Positions 53,481-60,329 of a DNA stretch of 64,000 nucleotides are shown one piece after another (within the stretch, counting starts at the first letter, position 1; each line of letters begins with the position of its first letter). The notes below the pieces were generated by a model. That model saw only the letters and a program-made list of their open reading frames with translations, was not told the DNA's origin and did not search any database. This DNA is from Magnetococcales bacterium WMHbinv6. Its GTDB lineage: Bacteria; Pseudomonadota; Magnetococcia; Magnetococcales; Magnetaquicoccaceae. The position numbers and the translations under genes were made by a program. The DNA is taken from positions 1 through 64,000 of the forward strand of contig PDZV01000018.1 in NCBI GenBank assembly GCA_002753135.1, read 5' to 3'.

Positions 53481-53513
53481 AACCCGCGAAAAGACAATGA
53501 TCGCGGGTTTTTT
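53481..53513 (+). terminator. Rho-independent terminator after tRNA-Glu
   Basis: AACCCGCG (53481-53488) pairs with CGCGGGTT (53502-53509), followed by a T run. It separates the tRNA transcript from the integrase gene. Confidence 0.85.
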
Positions 53514-53560
53514 GTTGTCTTGTATTGTCCCAAAACGTCTCATGACATCTAACAAACTTG

Positions 53561-53607
53561 TTGGTATATTTGTTGGTATCCAACCATACCAACACGGACG
53601 ATACCAA
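53561..53607. promoter_or_regulatory. Repeats TTGGTAT just upstream of the prophage integrase
   Basis: TTGGTAT at 53561-53567 and 53573-53579 and inverted copies ATACCAA at 53586-53592 and 53601-53607, the last ending three bases before the start codon. Two direct and two inverted sites could be integrase arm sites or an autoregulatory operator. Confidence 0.55.
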
Positions 53608-53610
53608 CAA

Positions 53611-54822
53611 ATGCCCCTCACAGACACAATGCTCCGCAATCTCAAGCCTGAAGAAAGACCGTACCGAAAATCCGATGGAGGTGGCCTGTACATCCAGGTG
53701 GAGCCGAACGGTAGCAAATTATGGCGAATCGCTTACCGGCACCAGAAGACACAGAAGACCCTGGCAATCGGAAAGTACCCGATCGTTACCCTGAAAGAAG
53801 CCAGGACAAAGCTTGGCGAGGTAAAAATTTTATTGGATGAAGGAACAGATCCTGGGGAGCTGCGGCGCGAAGAAAAAACGCGATCTATCGCCAGGCCGGA
53901 GGATGATCATTTCGAGCCTGTAGCCAGGGCCTGGATCGAAAAGCGGATCAAGCCAACCTACACAGAAAAACATGCCATCCTGGTGACACGCCGCTTGGAG
54001 ATTGACGTCTTCCCGATCATTGGTACCAGACCCATTCAGGAGATAAAGGCAGCCGACGTGTTGGCAATCCTGGAGCGAATGGAATCGCGTGGAGTGGTCG
54101 TGTCTGCCCATCGCGTCAAACAGATTATCGGCCAAATATTCAGATATGCAGTTGCTGTTGGAAAGGCCGACACGGACCCAACGTATGCGCTCAGGGGGGC
54201 ACTGACACCAGTCAGGGAGAAACACCACGCCAGCATCACAGATCCGTCCAGGATAGGGGAACTATTGCGAGCAATTGACGGGTATCAGGGATCTTTTGTT
54301 GTCAGGTGCGCACTCAAATTGGTTCCTCTCGTCTTTGTCCGGTCTGGAGAACTCAGGCATGCCGAATGGACAGAGATCGATTTTGAAAAATCTGAATGGC
54401 GGATCCCTGCTGCAAAGATGAAGATGAAAGAGCAGCACATCGTACCGCTATCAAAACAGGCTATTGCGATTCTGGAATCATTGCGGCCACTGACTGGAGA
54501 CGGGAAATATCTTTTCCCAGGAGAACGCACGAGAGAACGGTGCATTTCCGAAAACACCACCACAGCCGCATTGCGCAGGCTTGGATACGCAAAGGAAGAA
54601 ATGACGACACACGGATTCCGGAGCATGGCCAGCACAATCCTGAACGAACACGGATGGAACCGTGATGCCATAGAATTGCAACTGGCACACTCCGAGCGCA
54701 ACAGTGTCAGAGCAGCATACAACCGGGCAGAACACCTCCAGGAACGCCGCAAGATGATGCAATGGTGGGCAGATCACCTTGACCAACTGGCAGGCATCAA
54801 AACAAAACCAAGCAAGCGTTAA
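53611..54822 (+). CDS. int: Tyrosine integrase of the tRNA-Glu element
   Basis: A 403-residue P4-like integrase. The DUF4102 domain comes first (MPLTDTMLRNLKPEERPYRK, DGGGLYIQVEPNGSKLWRIA). The core-binding part follows, then the catalytic domain with Arg in VFVRSGELRHAEW, HGFRSMASTIL, the QLAHSERN box and Tyr in AYNRAEHLQER. It differs clearly from the satellite integrase at 28.6 kb and uses another tRNA. I place the start at 53611 because the family begins with this stretch. Confidence 0.94.
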   Translation: MPLTDTMLRNLKPEERPYRKSDGGGLYIQVEPNGSKLWRIAYRHQKTQKTLAIGKYPIVTLKEARTKLGEVKILLDEGTDPGELRREEKTRSIARPEDDHFEPVARAWIEKRIKPTYTEKHAILVTRRLEIDVFPIIGTRPIQEIKAADVLAILERMESRGVVVSAHRVKQIIGQIFRYAVAVGKADTDPTYALRGALTPVREKHHASITDPSRIGELLRAIDGYQGSFVVRCALKLVPLVFVRSGELRHAEWTEIDFEKSEWRIPAAKMKMKEQHIVPLSKQAIAILESLRPLTGDGKYLFPGERTRERCISENTTTAALRRLGYAKEEMTTHGFRSMASTILNEHGWNRDAIELQLAHSERNSVRAAYNRAEHLQERRKMMQWWADHLDQLAGIKTKPSKR

Positions 54823-55487
54823 ACCGACCTTCCGGCCCAAACAACCCGACCAATAACCCGAATAGATTCTAGCTCTTCAGGATCAGGGATCCATGTCCTG
54901 TACGCCGGGTTGTCTGAACGAATCTCTATCCTGCCCTTCCCGATCCTTTGGATTCTTTTAATCAATAATCCGTCATCCATGCTGAACACATACATGGCGT
55001 CACGAGAGAACCCATCGCAATCCCTCATATCGATCATGAGCAAATCACCAGATGAGATTGTTGGCGACATTGAGTCTCCTTCGGCTCGAATCACCGCAAC
55101 TTTCGAAGGATTCAGCTTCATATCCGCCATCCACTCTTTTCGGAAAGCTATATAATTATCAATAAATTCATGCTCGACCATGTAGCCATTTCCAGCAGAT
55201 GCACGAACCATAGAATACTCTGGTATGTAAGTCATTTTCCCCCTCGCACCATCTACGCCTTCTAAAATAGTCATCCCGCTATCATCAGTGCGTTGTGGAC
55301 CCTCACCGGTTAAAAGCCACTCCGCAGATAGGCGAAAATGTTTTGACAGTATCGCCAACACTTCGACATATGTTCTTTGCTTCCCCCTGGCCATAGCCGA
55401 AACAGAATCAGATTCAATACCAAGCAGTCTAGCAATATCAGACTGCTTGCAACCTGTTGCCTCGATAACTCTCTTGATAACATTCAT
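54819..55487 (-). CDS. Phage repressor, CI/C2-like with S24 peptidase domain
   Basis: A 222-residue repressor. An N-terminal HTH (MNVIKRVIEATGCKQSDIAR, LLGIESDSVSAMARGKQRTY) is joined to an S24 domain with Ser in RAEGDSMSPTISSGDLLMID and Lys in GLLIKRIQRIGKGRI. Self-cleavage on DNA damage is expected from the family. It is transcribed away from the early genes, with the operator-like palindrome between them. It overlaps the end of the convergent integrase gene by four bases. Confidence 0.92.
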   Translation of the reverse strand: MNVIKRVIEATGCKQSDIARLLGIESDSVSAMARGKQRTYVEVLAILSKHFRLSAEWLLTGEGPQRTDDSGMTILEGVDGARGKMTYIPEYSMVRASAGNGYMVEHEFIDNYIAFRKEWMADMKLNPSKVAVIRAEGDSMSPTISSGDLLMIDMRDCDGFSRDAMYVFSMDDGLLIKRIQRIGKGRIEIRSDNPAYRTWIPDPEELESIRVIGRVVWAGRSV

Positions 55488-55506
55488 GTTTTTAACAATC
55501 TGAAAA

Positions 55507-55555
55507 ATGGCGAAAATATTTCTTTGACATGGCGAATATGTTTCGCCATTATCAT
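55507..55555. promoter_or_regulatory. Operator palindrome and early promoter of the prophage
   Basis: ATGGCGAA (55529-55536) and its inverted copy TTCGCCAT (55542-55549) form a palindrome with a five-base centre. A third ATGGCGAA half-site is at 55507-55514. A TTGACA -35 at 55524-55529 and CATTAT at 55547-55552 (17-base spacer) overlap the palindrome, so repressor binding would shut the rightward early promoter. Confidence 0.7.
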
Positions 55556-55595
55556 ACCCAATGAAGCGACGTTTCACACAATAACAGCAAGAGAC

Positions 55596-55811
55596 ATGCC
55601 AATGAAAAGAATCTCATCAACCATGGCAGCAGCTAAGATTGGCATAAGCCCTAAAACACTTGCTGTTTGGAGAGGTAGAGGAAAAGGACCACCATACCAC
55701 TCGGTTGATGGCACTACTGCAGTGTTCTACTTGGAAGATGAAGTGACAAATTGGAAAGAAGAAAACCTGGGGATGAGCAATGACGGACAGCAAACGAGTT
55801 CTCAGAATTGA
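55596..55811 (+). CDS. Small HTH_17 DNA-binding protein
   Basis: A 71-residue protein with a winged MerR-like helix-turn-helix: MAAAKIGISPKTLAVWRGRG, KGPPYHSVDGTTAVFYLEDE, VTNWKEEN. First gene right of the operator region and probably the first early gene, so it may be a Cro-like or excisionase-type regulator. The ATG at 55602 is an alternative start. Overlaps the AlpA-like gene by 32 bases. Confidence 0.7.
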   Translation: MPMKRISSTMAAAKIGISPKTLAVWRGRGKGPPYHSVDGTTAVFYLEDEVTNWKEENLGMSNDGQQTSSQN

Positions 55812-55965
55812 TGATGTTGTCGCAAAGTCAGGGATACCAAGATCCTCACTATATAGGATGATCAAGAGCGGGAAATTTCCAGTACAAGTCAAGCTAAGTG
55901 AACGATCTGTAGGATGGATTGAGTCTGATGTTGATGAGTGGATCCGTTCAAGGCAAGCATCATAA
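55780..55965 (+). CDS. AlpA-like phage regulator
   Basis: A 61-residue protein: VLRIDDVVAKSGIPRSSLYR, MIKSGKFPVQVKLSERSVGW, IESDVDEWIRSRQ. This is the complete AlpA (PF05930) pattern. Members activate integrase/excision genes or act as Xis. Here it should help the lysogenic-lytic switch or excision. Confidence 0.9.
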   Translation: MTDSKRVLRIDDVVAKSGIPRSSLYRMIKSGKFPVQVKLSERSVGWIESDVDEWIRSRQAS

Positions 55966-55980
55966 CCACAGAGGAAAACC

Positions 55981-56160
55981 ATGCATTTCATCAAAGAAGA
56001 TGTGGCGGAACAGATCCGCAAGGAATACGAATCAGGGCAGTCAACAACGGCATTGGCGATCAAATATGGGGTAGTTTCGGCGATCATCAGCATGGCGATC
56101 AAGGAATCTGGCGGCACCATGCGCCCCCCCGGCAGCCATCTGAAAAAGAAGGGCGAGTAG
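55981..56160 (+). CDS. Small HTH-like protein, 59 residues, with in-frame continuation after TAG
   Basis: ATG 55981 begins MHFIKEDVAEQIRKEYESGQ, then STTALAIKYGVVSAIISMAI, a homeodomain-like helix-turn-helix as in resolvase or transposase tails. It is 15 bases after the AlpA-like gene. The frame ends with TAG at 56158-56160, but the same frame stays open for a further 60 codons to TAA 56341-56343. That continuation is a Trp/Tyr/Cys-rich segment (GGEWYLFPNLALWRGGG). It may be a broken gene or read-through; I cannot tell. Confidence 0.55.
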   Translation: MHFIKEDVAEQIRKEYESGQSTTALAIKYGVVSAIISMAIKESGGTMRPPGSHLKKKGE

Positions 56161-56321
56161 AATCCAGAAATCGAGCGCACTCTCCTCCGCATTAGATCCG
56201 GTGGTGAGTGGTATCTCTTCCCCAACCTGGCGCTCTGGCGGGGAGGCGGCATGGGGCTGGACCTGGCGAGACAAGAGTTCAGCGTTCTGACCAGACGATA
56301 TTGCGGTTCGCTCTACTGCGA

Positions 56322-56581
56322 CAGTGTGTGGCTTCGCCGGTAAAAGAAACCGGCAACACACTGCCCCGTTTTGGTTGGACGGAGAATCTGACGTAACGGG
56401 GAGATGAACGTACTAGGGGCGGTACAACCTGCAAGTGGGGTAGATGCCCACTCGACATGGGGAGGGTCGTAAACTCTATCAACCCCTCTTCGGGGGAACA
56501 CGATTAGAAGCGTAGCAGCGTGGCGAAAACAGCGCGGGGTGTCTACCGAATAGTGACCGTGAGCCGCCGCGAGAAGGCGGC
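56322..56581. ncRNA. Hairpin-rich stretch, candidate structured RNA
   Basis: Five stem-loops lie in 260 bases. CAGTGTGT...GCCGG pairs with CCGGC...ACACACTG (56322-56363); directly abutting it is CCCCGTT/AACGGGG (56364-56401). Then come GTGGG/CCCAC (56435-56451), CCCC-TCTTC-GGGG (56483-56495) and GCCGCC/GGCGGC (56563-56581). No open frame with a start signal covers it. Strand is uncertain because hairpins read both ways, but neighbours are all plus. A known class is not evident. Confidence 0.4.
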
Positions 56582-56612
56582 AATAATTTGATTGATAATG
56601 GAGAATGGAGTT

Positions 56613-57026
56613 ATGAAACGTTTTCTTGCGATTTTTCTCGTCGGAGTAATGGCCGCCGGTTGTTCCAGCGAAAAGGTGTCTGCTGATCGTCTTGAGGAGG
56701 CGCGACAGGTAGCGAAGGACAACGCCACGCTGAATGCCCAGTTGTACCGGGCCGCCAATCCTCGGTTTACCGGTGATTACAATATTGTCAGCCGTTCCGA
56801 TGATGGCCAGACCTCAACCTGCCCCCAGGGCGATGGTTGGGCGCAAGTGTCGATCATGAAAGTGGATGGCAAAGCTGTGGACAAGACCGTGCTGCTGTGC
56901 TCCACCTACAGCACGTCTGTTGGCTGTTACCGGGAGGAAGATTTCAACAAAAATCCCAATTTGTCTAAACTGAATTCAGGCTGCTCCTCCGAGGTTCCGT
57001 TCCCGATTCCCGTTTTGAAAAAGTAG
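56613..57026 (+). CDS. Prophage-region lipoprotein, 137 residues
   Basis: The signal MKRFLAIFLVGVMAAGCSS gives lipidation at Cys17. The mature domain (DADRLEEARQ-like helix, then GDYNIVSRSDDGQTSTCPQG, DGWAQVSIMKVDGKAVDKTV, LLCSTYSTSVGCYREEDF) has three further cysteines likely to form disulfides. Unknown family. A lipoprotein among early phage genes suggests a lysogenic conversion or superinfection-exclusion factor, which is inference. Start chosen at the ATG after TGGAGTT. Confidence 0.75.
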   Translation: MKRFLAIFLVGVMAAGCSSEKVSADRLEEARQVAKDNATLNAQLYRAANPRFTGDYNIVSRSDDGQTSTCPQGDGWAQVSIMKVDGKAVDKTVLLCSTYSTSVGCYREEDFNKNPNLSKLNSGCSSEVPFPIPVLKK

Positions 57027-57443
57027 AAGCAATAGAATTCAACAGACGGGGACATGGCATTGGCCATGGTGTTTCCAAGCAGGCTACCCGTTGCCTGATC
57101 TTGGGTCGAGCTGGGGCGATCATATCGAGCGTGGAAAGCCGCTACGCGATCCCCGGCAATCTCTGCGAAAGTAGGAGGCTTGACTCTGGAGAGATAGAAT
57201 TTGGTGAATGCGCAAGCTGATGCGCATCGATTCTGGGGTAGAGGTGACGGAGGCCCAGCACTACCCACGCGCCAAGCCGAGATCAGCGCCGGCCACCAAA
57301 AAACAGAGCGCAGGGAAAATTGTCTGACTACTGCGTTTGTAATTGAAACGGCAATATCCCGTTGGTGGATCGATAGCCAAAAAACCTGCCGGGTGGCTCA
57401 TGGTGTAGCCATCCGGCACCAACTCAAACTGATGGAGGAAACG
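57027..57443. other. Region with only weak gene candidates and one strong hairpin
   Basis: No confident gene. A 39-codon frame at 57208-57327 (MRKLMRIDSGVEVTEAQHYP, Lys-rich end) could be a small protein or the tail of a decayed one. An 11-bp stem with an 8-base loop (57388-57398 with 57407-57417, one G-T pair) ends 26 bases before the start of the acidic micro-ORF and could control it. Confidence 0.4.
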
Positions 57444-57542
57444 ATGTCCAATCAAGAAGTGACCGAACAGGAAACCGATGAACAGGCTGATGGTGCAGAA
57501 AAGGCCGATGGTGCCGAAGAGGAAGACCATCAGACCTGTTAA
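57444..57542 (+). CDS. Acidic 32-residue micro-protein
   Basis: ATG 57444 follows GATGGAGGAAACG, a strong ribosome binding site. The product starts MSNQEVTEQETDEQADGAE and contains a repeated ADGAE unit and a C-terminal EEEDHQTC. It is extremely acidic. No family is recognised. It could be an acidic inhibitor or DNA-mimic peptide typical of phage early regions, or a precursor peptide, but nothing in the sequence proves it. Confidence 0.4.
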   Translation: MSNQEVTEQETDEQADGAEKADGAEEEDHQTC

Positions 57543-57641
57543 TGATCTGACGCCTTGACGGCCTGCGTCTGGGATGCACTTGCACGGTATATTCCCAGGC
57601 GCAACACAACATATATCATTATTTGCAAAGTAAAATTGAAG

Positions 57642-57833
57642 ATGAAGGTTACGAATTGCACATATTTGGGTTCTGTTGAAAGCATCCTGCGAGGGATCCG
57701 GAAAGAGGCTGTATCAGCCGAATTTGGTGTGAGATCTGGACTGAGATTGATTGTGGAATCTTCCGCCAAAATGGCAGTGAAAACGAAGAAAAAGCGAAAA
57801 ATAATCAGGAAATTAATGCACGAATTGACGTAA
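57642..57833 (+). CDS. Possible small basic protein, 63 residues
   Basis: The frame from ATG 57642 gives MKVTNCTYLGSVESILRGIR, KEAVSAEFGVRSGLRLIVES and a very basic end (KTKKKRKIIRKLM). The ribosome binding site is weak. The stop directly abuts the tRNA-Pro gene. Might be a small nucleic-acid-binding phage protein; unknown. Confidence 0.35.
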   Translation: MKVTNCTYLGSVESILRGIRKEAVSAEFGVRSGLRLIVESSAKMAVKTKKKRKIIRKLMHELT

Positions 57834-57907
57834 CTGGGTGTGGCGCAAACTGGTAGCGCATCGGCTTTGGGAGCCGAGAGTTGGAGGTTCAAATCCTCTC
57901 GCCCAGA
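57834..57907 (+). tRNA. tRNA-Pro (TGG), element-encoded
   Basis: Acceptor CTGGGTG / CGCCCAG, D-arm GCGC...GCGC, anticodon stem TCGGC/GCCGA with loop TTTGGGA (anticodon TGG), T-arm GGAGGTTCAAATCCTCT. CCA is not encoded (TCA follows). Located among phage early genes, so it is carried by the element rather than being a chromosomal tRNA. Confidence 0.9.
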
Positions 57908-57933
57908 TCAAAAACAAACGATTGGAGATCAGC

Positions 57934-58164
57934 ATGAATGAGAAAAAAGCAAAGTATATCCGCAAAGTCTGCATGCGCATGGCCAAACCAAAGGAACCAA
58001 TGCGCAAATACGCATGGCAGGGTGGAAAGCCGAATTCAAAAGGAGATACCGGGACTATCGTGCTGGCACCAGACTGCACCAGGGCCCGCATCAAAAAGGC
58101 CAAGAGGCTGACTGCGCTGATGCCTGTTTATCTGCAGCCGGGTCTTACAGAACGCTGCGTGTAG
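57934..58164 (+). CDS. Small basic phage protein, 76 residues
   Basis: ATG 57934 follows TTGGAGATCAGC. The product MNEKKAKYIRKVCMRMAKPK is strongly basic, followed by EPMRKYAWQGGKPNSKGDTG, TIVLAPDCTRARIKKAKRLT. The end overlaps the start of the tRNA-Arg gene by 10 bases. It lies between the two tRNA genes; probably nucleic-acid-binding. Family not recognised. Confidence 0.6.
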   Translation: MNEKKAKYIRKVCMRMAKPKEPMRKYAWQGGKPNSKGDTGTIVLAPDCTRARIKKAKRLTALMPVYLQPGLTERCV

Positions 58165-58230
58165 CTCAAAGGATAGAGCGCCGGGATCCTACCCCGAAGG
58201 TTGCAGGTTCAAATCCTGCCACGCAGACCA
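58155..58230 (+). tRNA. tRNA-Arg (CCT), element-encoded
   Basis: Acceptor CTGCGTG / CACGCAG, D-arm GCTCAAAGGATAGAGC, anticodon loop ATCCTAC (anticodon CCT, reading AGG), T-arm GCAGGTTCAAATCCTGC, CCA encoded. The outer pair of the anticodon stem is a C-A mismatch. AGG is a rare Arg codon in the genes of this window, consistent with a phage tRNA that supplements the host. Confidence 0.9.
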
Positions 58231-58251
58231 AAAATTAACCAAGGTTTTGGA

Positions 58252-58728
58252 ATGGACACACAAACAAAAAGAAACAAGCCGAAGACAATGAAATTTAATG
58301 GGATTCCTGTTCGCGTCCGCATAAACCAACGCAACAATCTCATGATCCATTCTGCTGATATACATAATGTCTTTCAGCTTGTTTCTACCAAACGCAGTGC
58401 GTTTATACCGCGTGCAGAAGTTGTCAGTCTCATGAGACTTGGTGAAAAACAGACCAGGATACGATTTCGCCAGTGGATCAATGAAGAGGTGTTGCCGGCC
58501 TATCGCGACCAATCAAAACCGCATTTTGCAGAAATGTTGGATGAGGTTATGAAGCTGGTGTGGAAGAAAAAACAAGAGGCACCAACATTAAATTTCGTTA
58601 TGTCGGAAACGATCATCGGCGAGAAAATAAATTTAGTCAGGTATTGGTTGCAGCCGGTAAAGGGGCTGCGCAGGAAACCGAATTTCATTGTGCGGAAAGG
58701 TGAAGTTTATGAACGTGGAATCTTCTGA
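58252..58728 (+). CDS. BRO-N/antirepressor-like phage protein
   Basis: A 158-residue protein. The central part (MKFNGIPVRVRINQRNNLMI, HSADIHNVFQL, RIRFRQWINEEVLPAYRDQS) follows the BRO-N domain pattern found in phage antirepressors. The C-terminal part is basic and unassigned. It may counteract the repressor at 54.8 kb. The gene overlaps gapR-like by 20 bases. Confidence 0.65.
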   Translation: MDTQTKRNKPKTMKFNGIPVRVRINQRNNLMIHSADIHNVFQLVSTKRSAFIPRAEVVSLMRLGEKQTRIRFRQWINEEVLPAYRDQSKPHFAEMLDEVMKLVWKKKQEAPTLNFVMSETIIGEKINLVRYWLQPVKGLRRKPNFIVRKGEVYERGIF

Positions 58729-58960
58729 ACAAGATGTAACCCATGAGGAGCTGATTGCATTTATTGATCGCATTGAGCGCCTGGAGGAGGAAAAAGCGGT
58801 CGTCTCCGATCACATCAAAACCGTTTACGCTGAGGCGAAATCATCTGGATTCGATACCAAGGCGCTCCGTGAGGTGATCAAGCGGCGCAAGCTGGACCGT
58901 AATACTGTTGAAGAACTGGATTCTCTCGTGGAGATGTACGAGCAGGCAATAACCAAATAA
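58709..58960 (+). CDS. GapR-like DNA-binding protein (DUF2312)
   Basis: An 83-residue protein: VTHEELIAFIDRIERLEEEK, AVVSDHIKTVYAEAKSSGFD, TKALREVIKRRKLDRNTVEE. This is the DUF2312/GapR family, in which Caulobacter GapR clamps overtwisted DNA ahead of forks and RNA polymerase. Phages and mobile elements of alphaproteobacteria carry copies. GGAAAGG precedes the ATG. Its role here would be in element replication or regulation. Confidence 0.92.
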   Translation: MNVESSEQDVTHEELIAFIDRIERLEEEKAVVSDHIKTVYAEAKSSGFDTKALREVIKRRKLDRNTVEELDSLVEMYEQAITK

Positions 58961-58975
58961 CCAGAAGGATATGAA

Positions 58976-59455
58976 ATGGAACAGACTGTTTCCTTGGAAC
59001 GATTGCAACAGATGACTGTTGGCGATGTTGCCGCATTACCGATTGCGGATCTGATTCGTCTGCAACAGGAGGTCGTCACCATCACGACCAGAATGAAGGC
59101 GATTAACGATCTATTGAACGGGGCTTTTGCGAGGCGTTTTGGTGACCTAGCCAACAATCTCCGTTCAGAAGCAGGAAAGACTACCGGGATTGTTCATTTT
59201 CAGGATGGATTGTTTGAAATTACTGCCGATATGCCTAAAAAAGTCGAGTGGGATCAGGGCAAGTTGGCCGGGATCGTCCAGACCATTCGGGAGGCTGGTG
59301 ACGACCCCGCCCAGTACGTGGAGACCACCCTGGAGGTTTCCGAACGGAAATATACCGCCTGGCCGGACAACATCCGCCGGGTGTTCGAACCGGCCCGCAC
59401 CCTTAAACCCGGTAGACAGACATTTAAAATCTCGCCCGCAAAAGAGGTCGCGTGA
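58976..59455 (+). CDS. Phage early protein, 159 residues, unknown
   Basis: Starts MEQTVSLERLQQMTVGDVAA with helical segments LIRLQQEVVTITTRMKAIND, a conserved-looking middle (IVHFQDGLFEITADMPKKVE, WDQGKLAGIVQTIREAGDDP) and end ARTLKPGRQTFKI. Such genes precede the AAA-ATPase gene in several phage replication modules, to my memory, but the function is not known. Its stop overlaps the next ATG (TGATG). Confidence 0.65.
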   Translation: MEQTVSLERLQQMTVGDVAALPIADLIRLQQEVVTITTRMKAINDLLNGAFARRFGDLANNLRSEAGKTTGIVHFQDGLFEITADMPKKVEWDQGKLAGIVQTIREAGDDPAQYVETTLEVSERKYTAWPDNIRRVFEPARTLKPGRQTFKISPAKEVA

Positions 59456-60315
59456 TGGGACTCCCGATCATTACTGCCGATCAACGCATGAATGAACAGC
59501 GCGGTATCAAGGCGTGCCTGTTTGGCAAATCCGGTATCGGTAAAACGTCCCAGCTCTGGACACTGGACCCGCTGTCTACATTGTTTTTCGATCTTGAGGC
59601 GGGCGATTTGGCTGTTGAGGGGTGGTCCGGTGATACTATCCGCCCCCGCACTTGGGACGAGTGCCGGGATTTTGCGGTCTTCATTGGTGGCCCCAACCCG
59701 GCCTTGCGCAATGACCAGTATTTCAGTCAAGCGCACTACAACGCCGTGTGTCAGCAATATGGTGACCCGGCAATTTTGAACAAATACCAGACCATCTTTA
59801 TCGACAGCATAACCGTGGCCGGACGGCTCTGTTTTCATTGGTGCAAGGGACAACCGCAGGCGTTCAGCGAAAAAACCGGCAAGCCCGACCAGCGAGGCGC
59901 ATACGGCCTACACGGTCAAGAGATGATCGCTTGGCTGACCCATCTCCAGCATACCAGAGGTAAAAACATCATCTTCGTCGGCATCCTGGATGAGAAGATG
60001 GATGATTTCAACAGACGGTATTTTGCTCCTCAGATTGAGGGTAGCAAAACCGGTCTGGAGTTGCCCGGAATCGTTGACCAGGTGATCACTATCACGGAAC
60101 TGCCAAACGAATCAGGCCAGCTTTTTCGTGCCTTCGTCTGCCAGACCATGAATCCATGGGGTTTGCCTGCCAAGGACCGCTCTGGCCGTTTGAGTGTGGT
60201 TGAAGAGCCCCATTTTGGGCGTCTGATGGCCAAGATCAGCGGTCCTGTTCGTCCGATCCAGGAGCGTCTTGAATATGGCCAACCGGCTCCCGCCGAGGTC
60301 ATTAATAATCAATAG
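59455..60315 (+). CDS. Phage AAA-type ATPase (PF13479-like, RecA-fold)
   Basis: A 286-residue ATPase. Walker A ACLFGKSGIGKTSQLWTL is near residue 22-39, LFFDLEAGDLAVEGW follows, and the Walker B region TIFIDSITVAGRLCF is near 110-125. GLHGQEMIAWLTHLQHTRGK and IIFVGILDEK are typical of the phage RecA-like AAA group often found with recombination proteins. It probably loads or assists single-strand-binding or annealing factors encoded next to it. Confidence 0.82.
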   Translation: MGLPIITADQRMNEQRGIKACLFGKSGIGKTSQLWTLDPLSTLFFDLEAGDLAVEGWSGDTIRPRTWDECRDFAVFIGGPNPALRNDQYFSQAHYNAVCQQYGDPAILNKYQTIFIDSITVAGRLCFHWCKGQPQAFSEKTGKPDQRGAYGLHGQEMIAWLTHLQHTRGKNIIFVGILDEKMDDFNRRYFAPQIEGSKTGLELPGIVDQVITITELPNESGQLFRAFVCQTMNPWGLPAKDRSGRLSVVEEPHFGRLMAKISGPVRPIQERLEYGQPAPAEVINNQ

Positions 60316-60329
60316 ATGGAGATTTGCAA

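Noticed and set aside
56200-56343. Variable repeat of a diversity-generating retroelement
   Set aside because: The translated pattern is only vaguely similar, the frame is off by one when aligned to the usual motif, and no template repeat, Avd or reverse transcriptase is present in the window.
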